From contig JAVHKY010000054.1 of the NCBI GenBank assembly GCA_035079385.1, forward strand, positions 15,728,501 to 15,792,500: 64,000 nucleotides of DNA, given 5' to 3'. The translations under genes were made by a program, and so were the position numbers. The notes under the pieces are model-generated. The model had not been told where the DNA came from. It ran no database searches and saw nothing but the letters and a program-made list of their open reading frames with translations. This document shows positions 21,509 to 32,214 of the stretch, one piece after another. Source of the DNA: Aspidiotus rigidus (taxonomy: Eukaryota; Arthropoda; Insecta; Hemiptera; Diaspididae). Each line of letters starts with the position of its first letter. Position 1 is the first letter of the stretch.

Positions 21509-23629
21509 ATATGATCCGGTACCATTCTATTCATACGATCACACTTTCAAGGCTAGGCGTAGTTATAATAATACAATTTGCACCCTGATATACCACCAAC
21601 AAGATAGTACCGTTACCTGACCGTCACGTACTCTTGATGCAATGTACGAGTATCATGCTGACTTCAAGAAATTAAAGAAGAGAGACTTTGGTAGTCGTCA
21701 CCTTCGCAAAAGGCAGGTCCAGGATGGGGGGTCCATAATATATCCTCTCTAAAAGGAATGCACTAACTCGCACCTTCATATCGTCACGCTTACATTCTGG
21801 GGATTGGTTTTCAAAGTCATCAAGAATTTTCCAGAATACATGTGTCGCTTATAACATTTCACTGGATGGCCTATAGGCGCCGAATTATACATGATGGGAA
21901 TATACGATGTGCCGTTATGTGCACATAGGAATGAACTCAGCTCCTTTTCACTCGGGTTATATGCGTAATATGGACTTTGATTTGAATTTGTGATTCATAT
22001 GTACGCATACACATTCGCACTGTTGGAGTTTTATCTACTAGTATTTCTGTACTATACTATATGACAACACGCATATCCTTTTGTCATAGTTACTGATTGA
22101 TAGATCGAAATTACGGTACAGCTCTCAAGATGTATTACACCACACCCATAATTTAAATAAATACAAATTCTTCTGGCGATGCCGACCATTAAAAGCCGCG
22201 ACTTACAGAATCATAATAAAAATAAGAAGAATATTACAAAAAATACATGCCGAAAAACAGTCATAATTCATTATCATAAATCATCGTATTTATGATGATT
22301 TAGACAGGAGTAATAAAAAGCACATGAGAAACTGGAAGCTATAACAAATGAAATTTCTTTTTTTTTTATAAGGTACATAAGTGCTTCTTTGTCCCCCGTT
22401 TTAAATCATAGCTACCTACCTAATTTTTCAATTTAATTTTTCCCCCTTGTATTAATACCATTCCAAATTGTCCGAAAAATATTTCATGACTTGTCTACGC
22501 ATGCTAATAATTTCGTTGACTGGATAATATTCAACATTAGTCTCAGATTTGTATACTTGTGAAAGTTTCATATTTTGAAATTTACATGCGAATTCTGTAA
22601 CTCAAGTTATAAGACCTTGCTGAAATCACGAATTTGATATCTCAAATTATCAGCACTTGCTGATTTTCCACAGCTTCCAAATTTGGGTAATACGACCTTC
22701 TATTTCATAAATTCTGATGCCGACTTCATAAAAAAGCAATTTTACAAATCCCGCGTATCATACGAGTAATATAATAGCGTACATCCACTTAGCATGCCAC
22801 GATTATATGAGCAGGGAAGTATGTAGCACAGCGGGAGTTTACAATGTGCCGATGATATCTGAATTCTTGCCTGCCCTCTTCTTAGCTCGGGTTGGAAGGA
22901 TTTTAGACCTCAATTAACAATTGTATTTACTCATGCAAAATCATTAAAAGCATGACATTCCAATACGGACTAAGTCCATTTTCGCAATTTTTCAGGAGAG
23001 TGAAGAAACAGCGTACTTTTTTGTTTAATAGTATATGAAACGACTGTGATCGTCAACTGTTTTCCAATAGAAGGTTATCTATCTATAACCAAAACGTGCA
23101 TGCCACACTCTGGACTAAGGCCGGCTTAGAACAGCAAGTTTTTTTGTTTCACTTTCCCGATAATTGACTTTTTACCGACTCAGAATCAATATTTTTGGGT
23201 GGGACTATCGTAGTACACTGTGATTTACATATTTCTCCACCATTGAAAAACCCTTCTTCAATATTAGTGCTCTACTTACACCTCACTCACTCATTATGAG
23301 TTCCGATAATTTCTCCACCAGATTCCGCTCCTAGCTTAAAAACTCAAAAAATAAACTTAGGCCGTTTTGGAATTGTCATGCTTCTAAAAAAAATACTTCC
23401 ATCCATGTCCTTCGCGTAAGAGAAAAAGCATAGGACATATATTACACGAGTCAACAAAATCATGAAAGCTTCGCATGATCCTATACATGTAGCCTAATAC
23501 CGAACTCGTCAATGATATTCTACCTGTCGGGCCATTTGCTACTTCTTTTCATGCAACAAAGATTGATGATTATGGGAGAAGAATGAATAAAATAATGTGT
23601 GGTCGAATACTGAGGTAGAAACTTGAATC

Positions 23630-23890
23630 AACTCACTGTAGCAGAATATGGAGTTTGCATCTGCAGTAGGTTACAAATACAATCTATAAAACTTGCATAC
23701 AGTCGCAGAAAATAATTTCTGCATGGGTAGTAAGGCAGAAAATTGAACTTTTGAGTTGTTATACTGTAGCAGAGTATGAAATCTGTATCTGTAGTAGGAG
23801 AGAAGTACAATACCTATTTAAACAGGCTGCATACAAGTCACAAAAAATAATTTCCACATCTTCAGTGCGACAGATGATTGAATTTTGAAG
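23630..23890. repeat. two-copy tandem repeat of about 130 bp
   Basis: The phrases CTGTAGCAGA.TATG, GCATCTGCAGTAGG/GTATCTGTAGTAGG, TTGCATACAGTC/CTGCATACAAGTC and AAAATAATTTC.....CAGA recur in order in 23633-23757 and 23763-23888. The array immediately precedes the sushi exons. Confidence 0.5.
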
Positions 23891-23989
23891 CTTCACGAAA
23901 TTGAAACCAACTTATGCATCTGCCATAGAACTGCCTTCCACATTCTGTAGGTATGTACTTAGCGAAGTTTTCGAAAAAAAACTGCATAG

Positions 23990-24285
23990 CAGCAGTGCAG
24001 AATGTGCTACAAAACCCAAATCTCGATTCGGGGAGTGTACAGTGGAAAAAGAGTTTGGCGGTACGGTCGAGATTGTAAATGTACAATAAAGTTCTCCAAA
24101 TGACGTCTTGGAGCGATAATATTTTAAAATTTTGGGAATATATTTTCAGGTACGAAACGGGAGACCGTCTAGAAGTGCTTTGTGAGCCGGGCTACGTTAT
24201 TCCAATTTCAATGCTCATCGTTTGTGAAAGCAGAGGGCAGTGGTCAATAGAGATGCCGCAATGCAAAAACTACACGGAAATTTAA
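23990..24285 (+). CDS. sushi (CCP/SCR) domain protein, last two exons
   Basis: Splicing 23990-24060 to 24150-24285 across an 89-nt intron (donor GCG|GTACGG, acceptor TATTTTCAG) gives one complete CCP domain and a stop. The first exon begins after an AG with QQCRM, fitting the last Cys of a preceding CCP repeat and a short linker, then the first Cys, CYKTQISIRG. The second exon supplies YETGDRLEVLC, EPGY, ISMLIVC and GQW....PQC. All four Cys (C1-C3 and C2-C4 disulfides in the family), the Gly-Tyr pair and the conserved Trp are in place. CCP repeats are extracellular adhesion and complement-like modules. Upstream exons were not identified. The only AATAAA seen downstream is near 24723. The region is absent from unit B. 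It may be the tail of a gene or an orphaned fragment. Confidence 0.55.
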
Positions 24286-25129
24286 ATTCGGCCAAAACTT
24301 ACGAGTATTTACATTTTTCTTCAGACAATACAGATTTAGACTACCCATATTGTGGAATTGACGTAAACGCGACCAGCATAATATCTATCTGTTATAAAAA
24401 TAATATGTTATTTACAACGTGTCGGTGTTTCGTTTTTTCATTCATTCATTCCTTTTACATTCTTTTCGGAGAAAGATTTTTTTTCTACTATTTATGTTCT
24501 TTTTTTTTTTCTTATTTTCATGTATGACATTTTACTCAGAGCAAAACTTTTTTGTATTATCAAGTATTACGTTTTTTCCCCCGTCAAACTCCTTTCATTT
24601 TTGATACCTTATCTTCGGAGAAATTTGTTTCTAAATTTGTACTTTCAATTCAGTTCATTTGCGACGGAGGCTGAATGGTGTAAATGGTTTATTGGAAAAC
24701 GCCGTTCGCTGTAACATCGTAGGAATAAAAATACTCTCTTGAATTGTATTTGTTTACAGGATGTGTATTGTTGAAAAGCTTGTAGGTGTACACAACACAA
24801 AATGCTCTTAGGAAGCATCGTCGATCGTCTGAAGACATAATTATTTTAGCGAAGAAAAATCGCATATTCTGAATTGAAAGGCGTACCTTGTACAATAGTC
24901 GTATTTGTGCGAACGGTTTCGGAATACATATTTTTTTTTGTCGACTTTTCGGTAAGAAGAGAGATATTATACTCTCAATGGGTCGACAACAAGAGGAGAA
25001 ACTCAGAGTAACTAGATATGAGAATTGAGACAGTATCTTCTATTTACGTACTGACATTAAAAGTTGCACCAATGTGGACTGTGTGTTACGTACCGGTTTT
25101 TTTTTTGGAAAAAACGTCCGCTATTCGCC

Positions 25130-25250
25130 GGCCGGCAAAACTAAGAGCTCGAAAATTTTTCAAATCCCCTTCCCATCATAAATACATAATCTCAGAGGTT
25201 GAAATTTTTCCAAGTCCCCCTCCTTCCGTAGACAGCTTAGGAGCGGGCCT
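25130..25250. repeat. relic of the 45-bp repeat family
   Basis: Two diverged units (GAGCTCGAAAATTTTTCAAATCCCC and GAGGTTGAAATTTTTCCAAGTCCCCCTCC) are the reverse-complement form of the repeat seen at 11356 and 28717. A CCGGCCGGCAAAACT word before them resembles the GTCCGGCAAAAAACTTGG segment of the foldback element. Confidence 0.45.
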
Positions 25251-25289
25251 GTGACGTCTTGCTCATTGTCCAGGGGAGCTCAATGAAAG

Positions 25290-26540
25290 GAGGGGATTGA
25301 AAGTAACATCTCTCAATGTTTCAAGATGAAAATTTTCGGAAACAGCTCCTACTCCCATCTTTTTCTGCCCTGATCGAGATCGTTTATTAACATCTAATAT
25401 AAAAAATACATGGGCTACTTGAGTTATAGTTAATAACCGAAATCATTTTTACATTGAGTTGCTGTTGTTTCGACTGCTAGTGATGAACCGTCAACTTTTC
25501 TGATCACGACAGAGAAACAAAAAGTGAAAAAAATCTTTGTAGTATTAGTGAACTCGACATGAAATAAAGATAAACAAGACTGAGTCGCCATGCGCTTCAA
25601 TATTCGGGTCTTTTGATTTTTTTTTCTTTTCTTCGTCGACTGTTACATATAACAGGAATATTCATGTCTTCATTTTTTCATTTTTTTTTTCTCCAAAAGG
25701 TTTGGAGCTTTTTTTCCTACCCAGATGTAGAGGTCAAGCAATCCAGATTTTTTCCATGTCAGGATCAGGAAACCAAGAGATCCGCATCTTTGTTCTATTC
25801 AGACCTAGAACCTAAGAGATTTGTTTCCTGTTTGCTTGTCGAGCTCTACACAGGTTGTTGATAGAAAAAGTTGGTCTCTACCGTATTCTCGGTGGTCGGA
25901 TTTTTTAGCTGGGTCTCGTCGAAATTATTCAAGTGACGACTTATAATCGTTTGAAAATAATAAGTCTGACCAAAGACAAAGAGTGATAAAATGTGTGTGT
26001 AAACGTCGCCCAACTATTTTTACGAGCGCAACGGTGTACCCAATTGTGAAACCATGAAATGTGTAGGGTACGGAATGTAAGGAATTTGAAGAGGAATTGT
26101 TGAAACTACGTAACGTCCAAACGGAGTCGAGAATTAACAAAAGATGGTATACCTGCATGCTTCACATCACAAACGGACAGTTGAAAGAGAATTGACAAAG
26201 GAAGTTATACCAGTACTTACTTCGAGTGACGGACGAACCCTACAATCATTCTTCCCGTTTTATTTTCGATTGTTCAATCTTTTGACAAGTACGTGAAAAT
26301 ATATGTTGGACTTTGGAAATTCTACCGCATAGATTTATTCAATCTCATACTTATGGGCTAGGTATCGACCCAGGCTCTCTTTAATTTTGAACATCCTAGG
26401 AAATAACAAAAGATATACCGCAGAATGCAACATATTGACATCTAGAAATTGTGAAATCGGTCTAAGGATATTCAATTGTTGCCAGCTCGAATAAAAATCG
26501 AACGCAACTCAAGGAATGCTTTTTCAGTCGATAAATATTT
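25290..26540. other. no supported gene
   Basis: AT-rich sequence shared with unit B (62157-63540), where one stretch of about 150 bp is tandemly duplicated (62838-63140). Small ORFs here do not survive the comparison. Poly(T) tracts occur at 25614-25630 and 25678-25692. Confidence 0.45.
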
Positions 26541-26548
26541 GGTAATTT

Positions 26549-27450
26549 AACTTCTACTAATTTACAGAAGTTTTGACCATCACTGCCATGATCAATTTGA
26601 CTGACTAATGACTTATTCAACTCCCAGTTAGACGAAATTTGAATAAAAAATTATAAATCTGAGGAATTTTAAATGATTTTTTTTTTTTCTTAGAATTCTA
26701 AAAACGACCGCGCACCATTCGATGATAATTTAAATCTACACTCTTGAGATAATTACTTATGGCTCCAAAATTGTATATGATGTATTAAAACCAAATTTTA
26801 CAAAAAGCTGGGACCACGGAGCTAATTTTGTTTTTTATACAACTTTTAATTCTAACGCATGTTTTGAACAGACTTATATAGATGGGAAGTATTTGGTTTC
26901 TTTTGAGAATATTTCTCTGACAACTCCCATCAAATATAGAACACAAAAAAAAAGGAACAAAAATACTTGAGCCGCAAATTTAATTAATACAAAAAAGGAA
27001 CGTTTTCGACCAATCGGAAACGTTCCTTTTTTGTATTAATTAAATTTACGACTCAAGTATTTTTTTTTTTTGTGTGTTCTATATTCTATTGAAATGTGTC
27101 GCACCACTCTGAAACAGATTATTGGAAGTTCAACTTGTACTAATTTGTATAAGTTTTGACCATTACTGCCATAATCAATTTGACAGACTGATTGCTTATT
27201 CAACTCCCAGTTAGTAGAAAATTGAATGGAAAATTATAAATATGAAAAATTTTTAATTAGTTTTTCCTCTTGGAATTCTATAAACGACCGGATCATTGGA
27301 TGATAATTTGAATCTACTCTCTTGAGATAATTACGTTCTCCAGGATTTACCTATATGTTCTAAATTATATGCAAGGACCAAAACAAAATTTTACAAAAAG
27401 CGGCGACCACGAAGCTAATTTTCTTTTTTTAAACAACTCATAATTATGTC
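26549..27450. repeat. direct repeats flanking a 149-bp palindrome
   Basis: The stretch 26549-26870 recurs in the same orientation at 27121-27440 (for example AGTTTTGACCAT.ACTGCCAT.ATCAATTTGAC and TTATTCAACTCCCAGTTAG). Between them a foldback pairs 26935-27009 with 27014-27083, with an unpaired centre of only about four bases and arms including TTAATTAATACAAAAAAGGA. Unit B shows one copy of the direct repeat (63550-63960) before the window ends. Confidence 0.65.
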
Positions 27451-28444
27451 ATATTTCTCGAGTTTCATGAAAACGCGCACGAACCTACAAACTCAACAAA
27501 TTCCTAGTCTTCGGATACATTTTTCCAGGACTCCCAACTACATGAAAACCCTTCTTTAGATAAATCCTCATGGTCATTTTTACGAATTTTCAAGTTCATG
27601 AACTTTGTTAGCAGTTCCCTGCTCCCTATTTACATTAATAATTTACCAGACGGGGTTAAAGTTTTCAAGTACTCTCGTACATATCATATAGATCTCAACA
27701 TTATGTATTCGTAGTTCACCGCATTAAATTAAGGTTTTCTCTTTCTCAAAAAACTATGTAGTCCAGTCAATAAAGAATCTTTATGGGCCTTAAATGTGAC
27801 GGAATGTCTTTTTTTTGTAATGTGGTCAGGATAATCCTCCGATTAAAATACCGATGAGTCCTGCGCACTCTGGCCCCCATCCCTCGCAAAATCCCTCTAT
27901 GGCACCCTTTATCACAAAAATTCAGTTTTTCGCAATTTTCTCCAAAACTAAGCATTTTAGAGGAAAAAGTTTGAAACACAAGTTGTTTCTCGTAAAATTT
28001 CCTATGAGATTCATTATTCATTTGTTACCCTACGATCATTGGTTGGTCTGAAAAATTGTCATTCAAGTACCTCATTTTATTCTTACGAACCATTTTTTGC
28101 GTTATACCGGAATAAATTGATGATTTAGAAAGAAATATTTTAGGTGAAAGTTGTTCATCGTAATTTTGCTTACAATAATCAAACCAAATATTTTAAAAAA
28201 TTCGAAATAACCATTCTCGAGCTCTCATTGTTCCGCGGTGAGACAGTAATAAGCGTGAAAGTACTGAACAAAGATTCCGAGAAGTGAACTCGAATGTGGG
28301 CGAGAATCGCCTCCTAATGAGTTCCTGTAAGTTCTACACTGTACACTCGGTTTACTTGCGTTGGTTCCGCGATCATACGATTCCTAGTATTGGGATATTT
28401 GTGGATGATTCCTGATTCGAAGTTACAATGTGGATAATGAAACT

Positions 28445-29637
28445 GTCTTCGACTTGCTCGACTTCAGCCAAACGTCCTCTCTCAGGATTACCCTGGGAGC
28501 TTATTGTGCTAACTCCAAACTTAGCCTATGCGCAGAGGCCTTAGAATCTCCCCGCCACTTTCAAAGACTCCTCTAACTTTTTATTCGCGGGGAACCCGCT
28601 ATCCCATTTGTTGGGGGTACTTCCAGGAATTTTCCGTCCGCGAGCTCGAGCGAGGTTGATGACGTCACGGAGAGGGGAGGGGGACTTGGAAAAATTCCTA
28701 CCTCCGAGCTGAATATGATAGGAAGAGGACTTGGAAAAATGTCGACCCTATAGCCATATGTGATAGGAAGAGGACTTGGAAAAATGTCGACTCTGTAGCC
28801 AAATATGATAGGATGGGTACTTTAAAAAATTCGACTCTCGAGCTATATATGATAGGAGGGGGACTTGGAAAGACGACGGCTTCTTTGAAATTGCAGCGCG
28901 TTCAAGTTGTCACGTCATGATTTTAGGACTTGGAAAACTTCAGGCTCTAGGGGACTCGGGACAGCGGGATCCCCACTGCCGTTGCAGTCCTGTAATGGCA
29001 TCGAATTTTCTTCTGTCTTCCGATTTCCACAACTTCCAACTAACAAACGAATCTTTCTGCTTCACAACAACCAACCACCCACCAAACAGATTTGTCTCCG
29101 ATTCAATACAATACAACCTTTACGTTCAACTTCCCCTCCTTAGACTCTCCCTCAAGCTAAAATACGTCTCGACCTCACAGAGAGCCTCAAATCCGACAAA
29201 ATTGTTTACAACATACACATCAGGAAACTAATTCGAAAATGTCCTCACTACACACTTTGCCTCTACAGCGGATCTAAACATCCACTAAAGCAGCCTACGT
29301 ATACTCGGTCGACTAGGTCACAACGCATCTGCAAACGTAGATTCCATATTTACAGGCGAACCTATGATTCACCTACCTCACCCACCTCCTCCAATTACCC
29401 CCAAACGGCGAATTCCTTCTTCTTACCAACTCTTTTTCTCTCTTCCGTACTATACACTGCACTCCTTTACAGACTCGTACAATTCTAACACAACCATGCA
29501 ACGCATCCCTTTCACACTTGATAATTTAAATTCAATTAACACGCAAATAATTTTCTTATGGATTTCCAGGCATGTTGACCTCTTCAAACATGACGCTGTT
29601 GATCAAGCCGCTAAACAAGCTACCTCCTTCCTCGAAT
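28445..29637 (+). pseudogene. I-like non-LTR retrotransposon relic split by a repeat array
   Basis: At 28445-28565 the plus strand reads LLDFSQTSSLRITLGAY and SKLSLCAEALESP, the thumb region after the RT domain of I-like elements. The frame then stops, and a 45-bp repeat array occupies about 28660-28880. RNase H remains continue from about 29240 (CLYSGSKH, the DGSK site with the Asp replaced) to IIFLWISRHVDL....DAVDQAAKQA at the end (29637). Multiple stops and frameshifts make it non-functional. Its 3' tail was not seen. Confidence 0.6.
28660..28885. repeat. 45-bp tandem array inside a retroelement relic
   Basis: Units beginning GATAGGA lie at 28717, 28762, 28807 and 28851 (period 44-45), each followed by GGACTTGGAAAAAT and a GTCGAC/TCGACTCT word. 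The right edge runs into ACGACGGCTTC, the terminal word of the foldback elements at 10996 and 48500, so the array is probably part of such an element. Confidence 0.65.
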
Positions 29638-29689
29638 AACTGATGATTCCACTATCCTATCTCTATACTATAAAAATCTTTTTATTCAG

Positions 29690-29987
29690 TAATTATTTGA
29701 GAGGAGGGGTAATACTTTGTATTCATAATGATGTGTGTAACTATTTTTGATTATAATTGTAGGAAATTCTTGAACCAAGAATATGATTTTCTGAAATACT
29801 ACAAATACTACAAATAGTTTACGTGTACAAAAGATTCGCCATTTCTTAACCAACCAATAGATGTACAAAATCATCTCAAGTTAGTACTGAGAAAGTTTTC
29901 TTCAGTGAAATTATTTTCTTAATTCTTGGAAAAATTACAAAAAATGCAAAAATTTAACCAGAACTGTCACTATAATCAGGTATAACG
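29690..29987. other. no supported gene
   Basis: AT-rich sequence between the I-like relic and the right arm of the inverted repeat. Nothing recognisable was seen. Confidence 0.5.
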
Positions 29988-30639
29988 CAGAAAATGGCCC
30001 GTAAGAAGAAAATGAGGTACATGAATGGCAATTTTCAGACCAACCAATGAACAAAAGGTAACAAATGAATAGTGAATCTTATAGGAAATCTTACGAGGAA
30101 CAACTTTTGTTTGAATTTTTTTTTCTCTAAAATGCTTAGTTTTCGAGAAAATTGCGAAAAATTGAATTTTGTGGATAAAGGGGGCGGGGGGACTTTGCGG
30201 GAGGCAGAGTGCGTAGGACTCATCGGTATATTAATCAGGCGGTTATCCTGAGCACATTAAAAAAGAAAAATCTTCCGTCACATTTATGGCCCATAACTGT
30301 CATTTTTTCATCTTTATTGACTGAACTAATGGTCGGGTTCTCCAGAAATATCTTAAATTTACCATCACATAACTGCTGACCTCTTTCAGCGCGAAATATA
30401 TCGACAAAGAGATAGATTAATTTATCACCTGTACATACAGAAGGGGTACATGAATCATCATATTTTCAAGTCACAATCTCCTTTTGGTGAACTAAAGCGA
30501 GTCAGTTCCTGAATGTAGTTCAAAATTGTCGGTAAGGACGTGCTGAAATATTCTGACTTCTTTTTCGCTACTGATATTTATTCTGGAGAAACGTCTTCCA
30601 TCCAATAATAAAAAAGTTTTTCCCTCCTTAGAAAGTTTT

Positions 30640-31500
30640 GAGCTCTAACTTCTGTAGAGATAGAAGAGGTTGAATCTATAAGTCTCTGAGATGACCTAAA
30701 ACTATGACGTCTTTGGCTGTAGAGAAGCCAGAGGCTAAACATAAGCTATATAAGCCAAAGAGAGTATTCTAGGCTAATTTAATACTATGAGGCTTACATC
30801 ATGGTCCTCAGAAAAACGTTCGCGCTCGACCTTAGTGACGTCATCAATAATCTTTGCCTAATTTAAGAACGTGATTTTCGATTAAGAGTAATGGACCCCT
30901 GAAAAAAAGAGGCTTGAGAATATTTTGGGCTCTGAACTTTTGTAGAGGTGGAAAAATCTGAAGCTATAATTCTATAAGCTCGGCTATAACTCTCTATCAC
31001 CAGGAAGTCTCAGGCTGGAGTAGAGAATTGGAGGCTAAACATAAGCTAGGCCATGTGATGGTGCATTCAACACTGCGGCTCTGTACAGGGATTACATCCT
31101 CATGAAAAAACGACCTTGTTAACGTCATCAATGGTTTTTACCTAATTTTAGGAACCGAGTTTCGATCTTTCATATTGGTGATGGACTTGAAGAAAATTTG
31201 GAGGTATGAACGTCGGTCGAGGTAGACCCGAATGACGGTTGAGCTTCGAACCTCTAAAGTAAGCTATACAAAACGGATTCTTGAACTGAATTTCTCCCCA
31301 GGGATTGAAAGTTTAGCTGCAATCAACATACGCTAGATCCAGAGGAGGATTTCTAGGTTTGGGACTCTCCTACTTGAGCCTCTTATTCTCACAATGAACG
31401 CGGATTGTCAAAAAAAAATTACAAAAACTGATAGGATTCGAAAGATGCATGAAAAATTCAAGTTAGAGGAGGGCGTGACGTCATTAATGTACTCAAGTGA
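30640..31500. repeat. degenerate three-copy tandem repeat with TGACGTCA words
   Basis: Landmarks recur at roughly 285-355-bp spacing: GACGTCATCAATAATCTTTGCC (30837), AACGTCATCAATGGTTTTTACC (31121) and TGACGTCATTAATG (31476). Each is followed by a word like GA.TTTCGAT.....TAATGGAC and preceded by GAGGCTAAACATAAGCTA-type words (30731 and 31031). No ORF is shared among units. Confidence 0.45.
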
Positions 31501-32149
31501 TTAGAAAGAAACGGAGGTTTCGATTATAGAGTTGTGTACGACGAGAAAGAACGAATAAATAATTAACTCTCATTCATATATAGTTTCAACGTTCTCCTGA
31601 AATCTACAGTTCGAAGATCCAAATTCATCTGAAGTTTGAAGAACGCTGAACGCAGCGATCCCCGAATGAAGAAAAAGAAAAAAGAGATTTCAACTCAAAA
31701 TATTTGATTTTTTCGTGCAAGGATACGCAATTGATTGATTTAAAAGAAAAAAGCTCTTCCCGCATAATTATAATTTATTTCGAACTTGTTTCGATCTCTT
31801 ATTTAAGATTTTGCAGGCAGAGCGTTTTTTCTAGAAATCAATCGAGATTTCAACTCTTTCCCATTTCGTGAAAGGATGTGAGCGCAATGTTTAATACGTA
31901 TTTCAGACTAACCTGAACTATTTTGAGACAGTTTCTTACATTCTCATTGAAGGCTCCCCTTTATTTATGAAAGTGGTTTCTAGCACTAATTGAAGTTTTT
32001 TTTTGGGTTACTTGTATTTGTATCAAATTTTCATGTATGCGTATAGATTGCCTTCTCAGAGAGGTTTGTTTTTCTAATATTGTTTAAAGGGTTGTAAAAT
32101 ACTTACCACATAATATTGTGTACTTCTTATTTCAGGGCGTTCAGACGCA

Positions 32150-32214
<65 letters not shown>

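Larger units (their letters stand above)
22566..25283. other. unit A-specific 2.7-kb segment
   Basis: Unit B passes from the equivalent of 22565 (GTGAAAGTTT) directly to the equivalent of 25284 (TGAAAGGAGGGG). Either B lost this segment or A gained it. It carries the copy of the older 13600-15000 module, a 130-bp tandem duplication, and the sushi-domain exons, so loss from B is the simpler reading. Confidence 0.65.
1452..26930 (+). repeat. segmental duplication, unit A
   Basis: From about 1452 (the word ACCTCTTTAACGA, shared with 39001) to at least 26930 this sequence is collinear with 38998-64000 in the same orientation. Shared landmarks include the F-box gene, the downstream hairpins, a hAT-type MITE, the 45-bp repeat foldback, the I-like RNase H pseudogene, KRBA2-like debris and a Jockey-like 3' end. 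Unit A has segments absent from unit B at about 13035-13597, 15418-15885 and 22566-25283. Divergence is uneven: a tract at 7517-11026 shows no difference, 13650-15400 very few, and most other parts a few per cent. The right boundary may lie beyond what the window shows for unit B. Confidence 0.9.
27765..30325. repeat. inverted repeat pair of about 335 bp, 1.9 kb apart
   Basis: The segment 27765-28100 is the reverse complement of 29988-30325 with moderate divergence. Shared words include TAAATGTGACGGAA, ATACCGATGAGTCCT, TTTTTCGCAATTTTCTC, AAACTAAGCATTTTAGAG and TTCATTTGTTACC. Both arms contain a 62-65-codon frame of the same type (ending HLLP..HWLV), which reflects sequence similarity rather than proven coding. 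They may be two copies of one dispersed element in opposite orientation or the ends of a larger element. Confidence 0.6.

Noticed and set aside
24419..24604. Phe-rich ORFs downstream of the sushi exons
   Set aside because: They arise from T-rich DNA. No domain, no start context.
28660..28885. CRISPR-like appearance of regularly spaced repeats
   Set aside because: Units are contiguous 45-bp tandem repeats without unique spacers, and the genome is eukaryotic.
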